Assembly: GCF_965216805.1 (NCBI RefSeq)
Contig: NZ_CBDCGN010000002.1
Coordinates: 2,232,001 to 2,296,000 of the forward strand
Origin: Panacagrimonas sp965216805
GTDB taxonomy: Bacteria > Pseudomonadota > Gammaproteobacteria > Nevskiales > Nevskiaceae
Length of the DNA stretch: 64,000 nt
Reading direction: 5' to 3'
Part shown: one piece after another, positions 33,113 through 42,303 of the stretch
How the letters are laid out: each line of letters begins with the position of its first letter
How positions within the stretch are numbered: position 1 is the first letter of the stretch
Made by a program: the position numbers and the translations under genes
Notes under the pieces: generated by a model
What the model saw: the letters and a program-made list of their open reading frames with translations, nothing else
Databases searched by the model: none
Told to the model about the DNA's origin: nothing

Positions 33113-34484
33113 GGAGTTCGTGCTGGCGCTGCGCGGCAGCGGCCTGGAGCCGGGGTTGTCGGAATGCGTGGACGCCTATCGCGCCGCCCGCATCGTCGGG
33201 CTGGACGATCGCGACCGCCTGCGCGAAGCCCTGGGCGCCACGCTGGCGAAGACCGAGCCGGGCCGCGCCATTTTCGACGACGTGTTCGAGCGCTACTTCT
33301 CGTTCACGATGTTCGGCGAGCGCTTGCCCGGTGCCCCCGAATCCGAGCCGGACGACGGCAATGACGCGGATACCGATGCCCCGCCGTCGCGCGAGACCCG
33401 GACACCCACCGACACCCTGCTGCGCATGATCGAAACCGCCGCCCGCGCGGGCCTGGCGGTGCGCCTGCGCGCTGCCGAGCAGCAGGTCGGCATCACCGGC
33501 GCCTGGCTGCCGACGCAGCGTGGCCTGTACACGCGGCGCATGCTGGAGGCCATGGGCGCCGGGGATCTGATCGCCGAAGAACACGCCCTGGCCGCCCAGC
33601 CCTCGCCGAGTGCGGCGACTGTTTCGCGCATCTCGCGCTTGAAAGCGGCGCGCGAGCGCCTGTTCGAGGAAGTGCGCGACCATGTTTCGCGTCGCCTGGT
33701 GCTGTACGGCAAGTCCGCCACCGAGAAGCTACGCGACACCACGCTGAGCACGCAGCGCCTGTCGAACATCGAGCGCCGCGACTTCGACCGCATGCTGCGC
33801 CTGATCCACAAGCTGGCGCGCCGACTGGCCACGCGACACGCCCTGCGCCAGCGCCGCCAGCGGCGCGGCGTGCTCGACGTGCGGCGCACCCTGGCGCGCA
33901 ATGTCGCCTACGGTGGCGTGCTGTTCGAGACGCGCTGGAAGAACCGGCCCATCTCCAAACCCAAGGTCATCGCCATCTGCGACGTGTCGCGCTCGGTGGC
34001 GTCCTACGCGCGGTTTCTCCTGTTGCTGCTCTATGGCCTGCGCGACGTGTTGCCCGATGTGCGCAGCTTCGCGTTCACGCACCGGCTGGTGGATGTCTCC
34101 GGGCACTTCGACCGCGATCCGCCGCACATCGCCATCGAGCGCGTGCTCGACCAGGTGGGCGGCACCGGCACCAACTACGGCACCATGCTGCGCGACTTCG
34201 CGACGCAGGAACTGCCCAAGGTCGATCGACGCACCGCCGTCATCATTCTCGGCGACGGCCGCAACAATCGCGCCGAACCGGAAGTGGAGGTGATGCGCGA
34301 ACTGCACAAGCGCGCGCGCCGCGTGGTCTGGCTCAACCCCGAGCCCCGCAGCTTCTGGGCCCTGGGCGACTCCGAAATGCCGCGCTATGCGCCCTGCTGC
34401 CACACCGTTCGCGAGTGCGGCACCCTGGTGCAACTCGAGCGCGCCGTGGACAACCTGCTGCGCAACACTGGCAGCAATGGCTGA
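33096..34484 (+). CDS. VWA-domain protein, CoxE-like
   Basis: 462 residues. A long N-terminal helical region with an acidic linker (about 80-100) is followed by a basic helical stretch (RQRRQRRG near 251) and a von Willebrand A domain whose MIDAS motif DVSRS is at 296-300, with TGTNYG and LGDGRNN as further metal-site loops. With the preceding MoxR ATPase it should form a metal-dependent chaperone or disassembly machine acting on an unknown client enzyme. The 17-bp overlap supports co-translation. Confidence 0.9.
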   Translation: MQRALEEFVLALRGSGLEPGLSECVDAYRAARIVGLDDRDRLREALGATLAKTEPGRAIFDDVFERYFSFTMFGERLPGAPESEPDDGNDADTDAPPSRETRTPTDTLLRMIETAARAGLAVRLRAAEQQVGITGAWLPTQRGLYTRRMLEAMGAGDLIAEEHALAAQPSPSAATVSRISRLKAARERLFEEVRDHVSRRLVLYGKSATEKLRDTTLSTQRLSNIERRDFDRMLRLIHKLARRLATRHALRQRRQRRGVLDVRRTLARNVAYGGVLFETRWKNRPISKPKVIAICDVSRSVASYARFLLLLLYGLRDVLPDVRSFAFTHRLVDVSGHFDRDPPHIAIERVLDQVGGTGTNYGTMLRDFATQELPKVDRRTAVIILGDGRNNRAEPEVEVMRELHKRARRVVWLNPEPRSFWALGDSEMPRYAPCCHTVRECGTLVQLERAVDNLLRNTGSNG

Positions 34485-34499
34485 ATCCCAATTTCACAC

Positions 34500-35402
34500 A
34501 TGGATGCCATGACGCCTCCCTTCCCCACAACGGACGCGGTCGCGGAAGTGCTTGGCGTGCTCGATCTGCGGGCGCTCGGCAAGGACCGCTTCCGCGCGCA
34601 GCCGCGCGAATTCGGTCGCCGTCGCCTCTACGGCGGCCAGATCTTCGCGCAGACCGTCATGGCCGCGCAGCTCACCGTGGAGGATCGCGCACCCCACGCG
34701 CTGCACGCCTGCTTCCTGCTGCCGGGCACCCCGGACGATCCCGTCGACTTCGAGGTGGAGCGCCTGCGCGACGGCGGCGCCTTCTCGGCGCGGCGCGTCA
34801 ATGCGCTGCAGAACGGGCGGGTGATCCTGAGCCTGATGGCCTCGTTCCATCGCAAAGAAGAAGGCTTCGAGCACCAGATCGAAATGCCCCCCGCGCCCGA
34901 GCCGGAGACACTGGCCAGTACCAGCAGCCTGCTCGCCGACTGGGTGCAGCAAACCGGCACGGTGCCGCACTCGATGCTGGAAGTCAGCATGACCCAGCGC
35001 ATGGGCCTGGACGTGCATCCGCTGGAACCCGACAGCGTGTTCGGCGACAAGGTCCGCCCGCCGGAATACGCGCACTGGTTCCGCGTCTGCCGGACGGTGC
35101 CCGACGACCCCCGGCTGCACTACGCGCTGCTCGCCTTCGCCAGCGACCTGTGTTTTCTCGGCACCTCGCTGCGGCCGCACGGGGTGCCGTGGTACGTCCC
35201 CAGCATGCAGCCCTCCACGGTCGATCATTCGCTGTGGATCCACCGCCCGCTGCGGGCCGACGAATGGCTGCTCTACGTGATGGACTCACCCACCGCGCAG
35301 AACGCCCGGGGCTTCGTCCGCGGCGCCATCTACGATCGCGCCGGCCGGCTGGTGGCCTCCAGCGCCCAAGACGGGCTGATCCGCCCCCTGAAAGCCCGTT
35401 AA
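34500..35402 (+). CDS. tesB: acyl-CoA thioesterase II
   Basis: 300 residues with double-hotdog layout: GRRRLYGGQIFAQ near 38-50, HALHACFLLPG and, in the second hotdog, LCFLGTSLRPHG with STVDHSLWIHRP (about 240-251), matching TesB/ACOT8. It hydrolyses medium and long or branched acyl-CoA, and in peroxisomes ACOT8 serves bile-acid and branched-chain oxidation. ATG 34500 is used; ATG 34509 is also possible. It follows the VWA gene by 15 bp. Confidence 0.93.
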   Translation: MDAMTPPFPTTDAVAEVLGVLDLRALGKDRFRAQPREFGRRRLYGGQIFAQTVMAAQLTVEDRAPHALHACFLLPGTPDDPVDFEVERLRDGGAFSARRVNALQNGRVILSLMASFHRKEEGFEHQIEMPPAPEPETLASTSSLLADWVQQTGTVPHSMLEVSMTQRMGLDVHPLEPDSVFGDKVRPPEYAHWFRVCRTVPDDPRLHYALLAFASDLCFLGTSLRPHGVPWYVPSMQPSTVDHSLWIHRPLRADEWLLYVMDSPTAQNARGFVRGAIYDRAGRLVASSAQDGLIRPLKAR

Positions 35403-35414
35403 GGCCCTAAGCCC

Positions 35415-36611
35415 ATGACCTCGACCACCGCTGCACGCCCCTGGTGGCAGTCCCTGCCTGCGGATTACTACCGGCATCCCTACGCCACCCTGCTCGACCG
35501 CAGCGACCCACTGAAGGTGCTTACGACTGCGGCCGTCGATCAGGTGGCGCGCACCGCCCTGGGCTCGGTGATGGCCCTGGCCCTGATGCGCAGCCTCGGC
35601 ACGCCGCGCGCCCGCGCCATCGAGCGCGAGCGGCTCCGCTTCTATGCGCCGCTGGCCGACGCCGACGCTGACGCGGTCTACATCGCGCCGCCGGCCGTGC
35701 CGGTGCGGACGCGCAAGACCTCGGGCTGGGGTCTCGGCTTTGGCGAGGCGGTGTGCGAACGCCTGAGCTTCGACAGCCCCTTCGAGCCGCTCAATCCGGC
35801 GCTGCGCGCGGATTACGCCCGCAACGAACGCAACCGCCGCGCCACCGCGCTGTACATCCGCCGGCCGATGGGCAAGCCGCGACCGACGCTGATCTTCGTG
35901 CATGGCTACCTGCTCGACGATCCGCGTGTGAACAGCCGTGCGTTCTGCCTGCCGTGGCTGTTCCGCATGGGCTACGACGTGCTGCTGCCCAGCCTCCCCT
36001 TCCATGGGCCGCGCGCCGAGCGGCTGCACCCCTACAGCGGCTACGGGTTTTTCGGTGGCGGCCTGGCGCGCACCAATGAATCGATGTTGCAGGGGGTCAG
36101 CGACCTGCGGGTGTGGACGCAGGAGCTGTTGAGCCGCGGTGCACCGCAGGTGGGCATTTCCGGCCTGAGCCTGGGCGGCTACATGACCGCCATGCTGAGC
36201 ACGGTCGAATCGCGCCTGGCGTTTGCGATTCCCAATTCGCCGGTGGTCGCGGCGGCTGACATGGCGATGGAATGGCAGCCCCTGGGCGCGCTCATGCGCC
36301 GCTCGGTGCTGACCGACGGCTGGACCTTTCCCGAGCTGCGGCAGAGCATGGCCCTGCACAGTCCGCTCAGCCGTCCACCCCGCCTGGATGCGGGGCGCCT
36401 GATGGTGATTGGTGGCGCGGGGGACCGCTTCACCTCACCGCGCTTCGTCAGCCTGCTGCACCAGCACTGGGCGGGCAGCGATGTGCACTGGTTTCCCGGA
36501 AATCACCTGCTGCATCTGCAACAGGGCCGGTATCTGCGGCTGATGAAGAAGTTCATGGACCGCAACGTGTATCCGAACGCCGCGGATCAGCCCCCGCCCG
36601 CCCCGCACTGA
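35415..36611 (+). CDS. alpha/beta-hydrolase (ABHD18/prolyl-peptidase-like)
   Basis: 398 residues. HGY at 163-165, nucleophile elbow GLSLGG at 240-245 (S242), acid in GGAGDRF and a His in PGNHLLH give a complete triad. The N-terminal 130 residues are helical and not conserved in simple esterases, resembling ABHD18-type proteins. Possibly an esterase or lactonase for a bulky substrate. It is the last gene of the unit begun at 29848, 12 bp after tesB. Confidence 0.78.
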   Translation: MTSTTAARPWWQSLPADYYRHPYATLLDRSDPLKVLTTAAVDQVARTALGSVMALALMRSLGTPRARAIERERLRFYAPLADADADAVYIAPPAVPVRTRKTSGWGLGFGEAVCERLSFDSPFEPLNPALRADYARNERNRRATALYIRRPMGKPRPTLIFVHGYLLDDPRVNSRAFCLPWLFRMGYDVLLPSLPFHGPRAERLHPYSGYGFFGGGLARTNESMLQGVSDLRVWTQELLSRGAPQVGISGLSLGGYMTAMLSTVESRLAFAIPNSPVVAAADMAMEWQPLGALMRRSVLTDGWTFPELRQSMALHSPLSRPPRLDAGRLMVIGGAGDRFTSPRFVSLLHQHWAGSDVHWFPGNHLLHLQQGRYLRLMKKFMDRNVYPNAADQPPPAPH

Positions 36612-36627
36612 TCCGCCTGCACCGGCC

Positions 36628-36657
36628 GCACTGCCGCGCAACACGACGCGGCAGTGC
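36628..36657. terminator. hairpin between convergent units
   Basis: A perfect 11-bp stem, GCACTGCCGCG (36628-36638) and CGCGGCAGTGC (36647-36657), with an 8-nt loop, in the 57-bp gap between the hydrolase stop (36611) and the CoA-transferase stop (36669). No T-run, so strength is uncertain, but position favours a bidirectional terminator. Confidence 0.55.
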
Positions 36658-36668
36658 CGGGCCGCGAT

Positions 36669-37889
36669 TCAGGGGGCGCGTGCGATGCCCTGCTCGATCA
36701 TCGCGTCGACCTCGGTGCTGGAATATCCCAGCCCCAACAACACCTCGCGCGTGTGCTGGCCCAGGGTGGGGGCCGCCGCATGCACCGATCCCGGCGTGCG
36801 CGACAGCTTCACCGGAATGCCCAGCCCGCGCTGCCCGTTGTCGAACTCCACCACCATCTCGCGGTGCAGCGTGTGCGGGTGCTGCAAGACCTGCGGCAAC
36901 TGGTTGACCGGCCCTGCCGGGATGCCGGCCTTCAGCAGGCCTTCGCACAGTTCTGCGGCATCCCGATCTGCCAACAGGGTTTCGATCGAGGCGCGCAGCG
37001 CAATACGATTGCGGTTGCGCTCGCCGTTGCTGGCATAGCGCGGGTCGGTGGCCAGCTCCGGGGCGCCCACGAACGCGCAGAACTTGCGGAACTGCCCGTC
37101 GTTGCCGATGCCCAGAAACACTTCGCCGCTGCGGGTCTCGAACTTGTCGTAGGGCACCACGTTGGGATGGCCGCTGCCCGCCAGCACCGGCACCTGGCCG
37201 TTGACGAACCAGTTGGCGGCGTGCGGATGCAGCAGGCCCACGGCGGTGTCGAACAGCGTGGCCTCGACAAACTGCCCCTGCCCGGACCGCTGCCGCTCGG
37301 CGAGCGCCAGCAGTATGCCGATCACCGCGTTCAGCCCGGTGGTCATGTCCACGATGGGAATGCCGATGCGCGTCGGGCCGCTGGCGGGGTCACCGTTGAC
37401 GCTCATCAGCCCCCCCATGGCCTGGGCCACCGCGTCGTAGCCCGGCGCACCGCCCAGCGGACCATCGCCGCCGAAGCCGGACACGCGACAATGGATCAGT
37501 CGGGGGAAGCGTTCACGCAGCACGTCCTCGAAGCCCAGGCCCCACTTCTCCATCGTGCCGGTCTTGAAGTTCTCGACCAGCACGTCAGCATCGGCAAGCA
37601 GGCGCAAAACCGCCTCGCGGCCTTCGGGCCGCGAGAGATCCAGCACGATGTCCTGCTTGTTGCGATTGACGCCGAGAAAATACGAGGCCGTGCCCTCGAC
37701 GAAAGGCGGTCCCCAGGTCCGGGTCTCGTCGCCCATCGGCGGCTCGACCTTGACCACACTGGCCCCGTGATCGGACAGGATCTGCGTGCAGTACGGCCCG
37801 CCCAGAACGCGTGACAGGTCAACCACCCGGATGCCGGTGAGCGCACCGCCGGGGGATTTTGGCGAAGCCTTGGGCGACAAGGTGGGCAT
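36669..37889 (-). CDS. family III (CaiB/BaiF) CoA-transferase
   Basis: 406 residues from ATG 37889; the start overlaps the ACAD stop (TGATG). IRVVDLSRVLGGPYC, GVNRNKQDIVLDLSRPEG and the catalytic D181 in GIPIVDMTTGL are those of formyl-/succinyl-type CoA transferases. The racemase signature GHDxNY is absent (here GYDAVAQAMGG), so unlike 19586 this is a true transferase candidate. It is the last gene of a nine-gene minus-strand unit and may activate the acid entering that branch. Confidence 0.92.
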   Translation of the reverse strand: MPTLSPKASPKSPGGALTGIRVVDLSRVLGGPYCTQILSDHGASVVKVEPPMGDETRTWGPPFVEGTASYFLGVNRNKQDIVLDLSRPEGREAVLRLLADADVLVENFKTGTMEKWGLGFEDVLRERFPRLIHCRVSGFGGDGPLGGAPGYDAVAQAMGGLMSVNGDPASGPTRIGIPIVDMTTGLNAVIGILLALAERQRSGQGQFVEATLFDTAVGLLHPHAANWFVNGQVPVLAGSGHPNVVPYDKFETRSGEVFLGIGNDGQFRKFCAFVGAPELATDPRYASNGERNRNRIALRASIETLLADRDAAELCEGLLKAGIPAGPVNQLPQVLQHPHTLHREMVVEFDNGQRGLGIPVKLSRTPGSVHAAAPTLGQHTREVLLGLGYSSTEVDAMIEQGIARAP

Positions 37890-39052
37890 CAGTACGAGCG
37901 CGGCAGGCCCATGACCTTTTCGCCGATGTAGTTGAGCACCATCTCGCGGTTCAGCGGCGCGGTGCGCAGCAGGCGCACCATCGGGTACAGATCGAAGATG
38001 CCGTATTCCTTGGTGAAACCGTTGCCACCGAAACATTGCAGCGATGCGTCCACCGCGTGGATGCCGGCCTCGGCTGCCGCGTACTTCGCCATATTGGCGA
38101 ATTCGCCGGCAGGCAGGCGGTTGTCGAAGGCCCAGGCGGCCTTGTGCGTCATCAGCCCGGCCATCTCGATTTCGGAGTGGGCCACCGCCAGCGGATGCTG
38201 CAGACCCTGATAGGCGCCGATCGGCACCTTGTTGAACAGCTTGCGCTCGTTGGCATAGGCCACGGCCTTGCGCAGGGCGAAACGGCCCACGCCGACGCAC
38301 AGCGCGGACAGGATGATGCGTTCGGGATTGAGCGTGTCGAACAGGATCTTGAAGCCTTCGTCGACGCTGCCCAGCGCGTCGGCCTCGGTCAGTTCCACGT
38401 CGTCGAAGAACACCTGCCACTGCGACTCCGGCATGGGGATGCTGACCGGAATCACCGTCTTGCTCACGCCCTTGGCGCGCATGTCGACGATGAACAGGGT
38501 GAAGCCGTCGGTCTTGCGGCTGACCTCGCCGTGCGGCTTGGTGCGGCTGACCACCAGGGCGTAATCGGCAGAATTGGCGTCGGTGATGTAGGTCTTCTGG
38601 CCATTGAGCTTGAAGCCCTTGCCGTCGCGCCGCGCAATGGACGTGATTTCCATGGTGTTGGATCCGGCGTCGGGCTCGGTGATGGCGAAGCAGAACTTGA
38701 TCTCGCCGCGGCAGGCGGCCGGCAGATATTTCTGCTTCTGCTCTTCGGTGCCGTGCATGGCGATCAGCGCCAGCGACATGGTGGAATTGACCACCAGACT
38801 GAGCAGCGGAATGCCGTTATTGGACAGGCCCTCCATGAACAGGGCCATTTCCATCATGCCCTGGCCGGCACCGCCGTAAGCCTCCGGCACCATGAGCCCC
38901 AGAAAGCCATCGGATGCCACCTGGGCAAGCAATTCCTTGGGCGGCTCGTGCTTTTCCGCGTAGCTCATCCAGTAGCGGCGGTCGTACTGCTGCGAGACCT
39001 TGTCGCCATACTCCAGAATCATGCGCTGCTCGCTGCTCAGTTCAAAGTTCAC
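37889..39052 (-). CDS. acyl-CoA dehydrogenase, GLPxSY subfamily
   Basis: 387 residues from GTG 39052, chosen because GAAGGA lies 9 nt upstream and the family start NFELSSEQR follows; a longer reading to 39106 is not supported. ITEPDAGSNTME near 124, helix-G base E244 in LNPERII. The tail reads APLNREMVLNYIGEKVMGLPRSY in place of YGGTNEI, as in 11421 and 44641. A 135-bp gap with a long hairpin separates it from the crotonase upstream. Confidence 0.91.
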   Translation of the reverse strand: MNFELSSEQRMILEYGDKVSQQYDRRYWMSYAEKHEPPKELLAQVASDGFLGLMVPEAYGGAGQGMMEMALFMEGLSNNGIPLLSLVVNSTMSLALIAMHGTEEQKQKYLPAACRGEIKFCFAITEPDAGSNTMEITSIARRDGKGFKLNGQKTYITDANSADYALVVSRTKPHGEVSRKTDGFTLFIVDMRAKGVSKTVIPVSIPMPESQWQVFFDDVELTEADALGSVDEGFKILFDTLNPERIILSALCVGVGRFALRKAVAYANERKLFNKVPIGAYQGLQHPLAVAHSEIEMAGLMTHKAAWAFDNRLPAGEFANMAKYAAAEAGIHAVDASLQCFGGNGFTKEYGIFDLYPMVRLLRTAPLNREMVLNYIGEKVMGLPRSY

Positions 39053-39147
39053 GTTCGATAATCCTTCAGGAAAAATAGAGTCCGGCTCTCGACCCGCCGC
39101 CTGCACCAGACTGCGGTGCCCAATCCGGTGCAGGGATTGTTGGATTT

Positions 39148-39181
39148 GCGGCCGACCGCGACATGGCGCGCGGTCGGCCGC
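39148..39181. repeat. 13-bp perfect inverted repeat
   Basis: GCGGCCGACCGCG (39148-39160) and its exact complement (39169-39181) with an 8-nt loop, just after the crotonase stop at 39188 and before the ACAD start. No T-run on either strand. It may attenuate or stabilise the long minus-strand transcript and so set different levels for the last two genes. Confidence 0.6.
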
Positions 39182-39187
39182 AACGCC

Positions 39188-39988
39188 TTACTGCGCGGAG
39201 GGGAATTTCGGGGCACGCTTCTCGCGCACGGCCTTCACCCCTTCGGGGGCATCCTCGCCGAGGAAGCAGAGCATCTCCATGGCCAGCGAGCTTTCGAAGA
39301 TCGGGCGGGCCATGTTCATCCAGCCGTTGAGCGAACGCTTGGTCAGGCGGATCGCGCCCTGGCTGCCGGCGGCCAGCTTGTCCGCGACCGACAAGGCCTT
39401 CTCCATCAGCTGAGCGCGCGGCACGCAGGCACTGACCAGGCCGATGCGCTCGGCTTCCTTGCCGTCGATGAACTCGGCGGTGAGCAGGTAGTACTTGGCC
39501 TTGGCCATGCCGCAGAGCAGCGGCCAGATGATGGCCGCGTGATCGCCCGCGCCGACACCGAGCTTGACGTGACCGTCGGTGATCTTGGCCTCCTCGGCCA
39601 TGATGCTGATGTCGGCGAGCATGGCAACCGCCAGACCGGCACCCACCGCAACACCGTTGATCGCGGAGATCACCACCTTCTCGCAATTCATGATGCTGTA
39701 GACCACTTCGGCGGCCTCCTGCATCACGACGCTGATCTCCTTGGGATTGCCGACCATGTTGCTGATCCATTCCAGATCGCCGCCGGCCGAGAAGGCGCGG
39801 TCGCCGGAGCCGGTGATGACCGCCACCTTGGTCTTGGCGTCGTCATGCACCACCTGCCAGATCTTGGTCAGTTCCCAGTGCAGGCGCGCATTGGTCGCGT
39901 TCATGACTTCGGGGCGGTTGATGGTGATGACGAGCACGCCGTTGGGGCGGTGTTCGAAGCTGAGGAACTGGAAGTCTTCGTAGGTCAT
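39188..39988 (-). CDS. crotonase-fold (enoyl-CoA hydratase/isomerase) protein
   Basis: 266 residues. The oxyanion region AFSAGGDLEW and GVAVGAGLAV are present, but neither hydratase Glu is: positions read GLAV and DGHVKL. An acidic residue occurs in GVGAGDHAA. This points to an isomerase or other specialised crotonase rather than a plain hydratase, which fits because the same operon already has a hydratase-2-like protein (40498). ATG 39988 start. Confidence 0.85.
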   Translation of the reverse strand: MTYEDFQFLSFEHRPNGVLVITINRPEVMNATNARLHWELTKIWQVVHDDAKTKVAVITGSGDRAFSAGGDLEWISNMVGNPKEISVVMQEAAEVVYSIMNCEKVVISAINGVAVGAGLAVAMLADISIMAEEAKITDGHVKLGVGAGDHAAIIWPLLCGMAKAKYYLLTAEFIDGKEAERIGLVSACVPRAQLMEKALSVADKLAAGSQGAIRLTKRSLNGWMNMARPIFESSLAMEMLCFLGEDAPEGVKAVREKRAPKFPSAQ

Positions 39989-40037
39989 GGCAATCTCAAT
40001 GTTTCGTGTGGATGAATATGGGTACAGGGGAACAACT

Positions 40038-40469
40038 TCAGACGATGCGGTAGATCATCGAGCCGGTGGCCACAAGGCGACGCGCGTCGCTGTCTTCGAC
40101 GATTTTCACGTCGCAGAAGATCAATTCCTTGCCGCGGCGGCGGACTTCGCCGGTGGCGAGGATGGCGGTGCCCATCGCGGCGCCGACAAAGTTCACGGTG
40201 AGCGTGACGGTCGAGGCTTTCATGCCGCGGGCGATGTCGTGGCCGGACCAAGCCGCCAGCGCGCCGGTAAGGTCGAGCATGCTGGAGATCACGCCGCCAT
40301 GCAGCGCATTGCCGCCGCCGCACAGGTCCATGCGATGCGGCAGGCGCACCACGGCGCGGTCGGGCACGGTCTCCACGACCTCGATGCCCAGTACTTTCTG
40401 GAAGCCGATCTGCGGAAACATCTTGATCAGTTCGGCAATCTGCGGGGCGACTTCGGGTTGATCGGACAC
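40038..40469 (-). CDS. PaaI-type hotdog thioesterase
   Basis: 143 residues from GTG 40469, preceded by GGGAG at 7 nt spacing. NALHGGVISSMLDLTGALAAW (about 54-74) is the HGG active-site helix with the catalytic acid. It would hydrolyse acyl-CoA that accumulates in this branch. It lies 49 bp upstream of the crotonase and 28 bp downstream of the hydratase in the same unit. Confidence 0.87.
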   Translation of the reverse strand: MSDQPEVAPQIAELIKMFPQIGFQKVLGIEVVETVPDRAVVRLPHRMDLCGGGNALHGGVISSMLDLTGALAAWSGHDIARGMKASTVTLTVNFVGAAMGTAILATGEVRRRGKELIFCDVKIVEDSDARRLVATGSMIYRIV

Positions 40470-40497
40470 AGTAAAACTCCCGGATGGGTGACAGGGT

Positions 40498-41355
40498 TCA
40501 GGAATGAAGCTGCAGGCGGCCGTTGCCAAGCACGACCAGGTCGCGGGCCGCGACCCGGGTGCGGAATGACCACAACGTGCCGTCGCGCCAGATGTCGGTG
40601 GTCAGCGACTCGCCCGGATAGACCGGCGCGGTGAAGCGCGCATGCATCGAGGCGATGCGGCTGGCGTCGTAGTCCAGCGCCTTGACCAGTGCATGGCCCG
40701 CCACCCCGAAGGTGCACAGCCCGTGCAGGATGGGACGATCAAACTTGGCCGCGCGTGCCACCTTGGGGTCGGCGTGCAGCGGGTTGTCATCGCCCGACAG
40801 CCGATAGATCAGCGCCGCCTGCGGCAGGGTGTCGAGCGTAATCGACACATCCGGCTCGCGTGTCGGGATTTCATGCACCGGCGGCGTCGGGCCGGTCGGC
40901 GCGCCGATGCCGCCATCGCCACGGCAGAACGTGGTGTTGGGCAGGGTCGCCAGAAGCTCGCCGGTGGCGGCGTCGGTAAGGGTGCGTTCGGAGTAGACGA
41001 GGATGCCCTTGCCGGCCCCCTTGTCGACGATGCCCGTCACCCGCGTGCGGCCGATCAGTTCGCCTTCCGGCGGCGGCAGCTTGTGAATGATCAGACCCTG
41101 CTCGCCGTGAACGATGCGCACCCAGTCGACGCCGGTATCCGGTTTCTTCCACCAGAAGCCGGGATGCCCGAGCACCACCGGATAGGTCGGCAGCACCCGC
41201 AGGCCGTCTTCGTAGACGTAGCGCAGTTGCTGTTCGTCCATCGGGTCTGCGCCCAGCCCGATGCCCAGCGCATAGAGCATGGTGTCCTTGCGCGTGTACT
41301 TCTGCCGGACCTCCGGAATCGGATAGTGGAGCAGGTGCTGGTAGTCGACCGCCAT
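40498..41355 (-). CDS. enoyl-CoA hydratase 2-like (R-specific, MFE-2/ChsH3 type) double-hotdog hydratase
   Basis: 285 residues. The second hotdog carries the full hydratase-2 motif YRLSGDDNPLHADP at 184-197, with D189 and H194 as catalytic pair, followed by ILHGLCTFG. These enzymes hydrate 2-trans-enoyl-CoA to the 3R-hydroxy ester, as in the peroxisomal MFE-2 domain. Its gene lies only 3 bp after an HSD17B4-like SDR gene, so the two reproduce as separate proteins the two activities that MFE-2 joins in one chain. Confidence 0.92.
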   Translation of the reverse strand: MAVDYQHLLHYPIPEVRQKYTRKDTMLYALGIGLGADPMDEQQLRYVYEDGLRVLPTYPVVLGHPGFWWKKPDTGVDWVRIVHGEQGLIIHKLPPPEGELIGRTRVTGIVDKGAGKGILVYSERTLTDAATGELLATLPNTTFCRGDGGIGAPTGPTPPVHEIPTREPDVSITLDTLPQAALIYRLSGDDNPLHADPKVARAAKFDRPILHGLCTFGVAGHALVKALDYDASRIASMHARFTAPVYPGESLTTDIWRDGTLWSFRTRVAARDLVVLGNGRLQLHS

Positions 41356-41358
41356 GGC

Positions 41359-42273
41359 TTAGACCGGGTCCCAGGAGAACACTTCGCCGCTGGTTTCCAG
41401 GGCGAAGAAGTCGGCCTTGAGCGCGGGCATGGCGTGTTCGGCAACGGTCTGCGGCGTCCAGCCCTCCCCGCGATGCACGCCGCGGATGGGACGCGGCTGG
41501 CTCATCAGGAAGATCTCGTTGGCGCGCACGGCGAAAATCTGCCCGGACACCTCGTGGGCCGCGTCGCTGGCCAAATACACCGCCACCGGCGCGATCTTGC
41601 CGGCTTCCATCTTCTTGAGCTTTTCCACCCGCGCCTTCTGCTGCGGCGTCTCGGTGGGAATAGAACCGATCATGCGGCTCCAGGCGAACGGCGAGATGCA
41701 GTTGGAGCGCACGTTGTAGCGCTTCATATCCATGGCGATCTGCTTGGACAGCGAGGCGATGCCGAGCTTGGCCGCGCCGTAATTGGCCTGGCCGTAGTTG
41801 CCGATCAGTCCGGAGGTGGACGTCATGTGTACATAGGCGCCCGAGTTCTGCGACTTGAAATGCGGCGCAGCGGCGCGCGAAACGTAGAACGTGCCGTTGA
41901 GGTGCACGTCGATGACGCTGCGCCACTCGTCCACGCTCATGTTGAAGAAGTAGCGGTCGCGCAGGATGCCGGCATTGTTCACCACCGCGTCGATGCGCCC
42001 GAAGGTGTCCATCGCGCACTGCACGATGCGCCCGGCTGCCACCCAGTCCGACACGCTCTCATAGCTGGCGACCGCGCGGCCGCCGCGACTCTCGATCTCG
42101 CGCACCACTTCGGCGGCCGGCGTTTCAGCGGATTCGCTGCCATCCACCGAAACGCCGAGGTCGTTGACCACCACGGCCGCGCCCTCGGCGGCCATCAGCA
42201 GCGCCATGTCGCGCCCGATGCCGCGGCCGCTGCCAGTGATGACCACCACCTTGCCTTCCATCATCTTGCTCAT
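41359..42273 (-). CDS. SDR, MFE-2/HSD17B4-like (3R)-3-hydroxyacyl-CoA dehydrogenase
   Basis: 304 residues. TGSGRGIG at 13-20, NNAGILRD at 99-106, serine region TSTSG and Y165/K169 (YGAAK) are intact. VVNDLG at 36-41 and NNAGILRD are typical of the dehydrogenase domain of peroxisomal multifunctional enzyme 2. A C-terminal extension of about 60 residues beyond the SDR core is also of that kind. It should oxidise the 3R-hydroxyacyl-CoA made by the adjacent hydratase. Confidence 0.92.
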   Translation of the reverse strand: MSKMMEGKVVVITGSGRGIGRDMALLMAAEGAAVVVNDLGVSVDGSESAETPAAEVVREIESRGGRAVASYESVSDWVAAGRIVQCAMDTFGRIDAVVNNAGILRDRYFFNMSVDEWRSVIDVHLNGTFYVSRAAAPHFKSQNSGAYVHMTSTSGLIGNYGQANYGAAKLGIASLSKQIAMDMKRYNVRSNCISPFAWSRMIGSIPTETPQQKARVEKLKKMEAGKIAPVAVYLASDAAHEVSGQIFAVRANEIFLMSQPRPIRGVHRGEGWTPQTVAEHAMPALKADFFALETSGEVFSWDPV

Positions 42274-42303
42274 CTCGTACTCTCCCTGGAATTGGTGTTG
42301 CGC

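Noticed and set aside
32147..34484. A carbon monoxide dehydrogenase operon
   Set aside because: Only CoxD/CoxE-like proteins are present. No CoxL, CoxM or CoxS, and no molybdenum cofactor genes, are seen.
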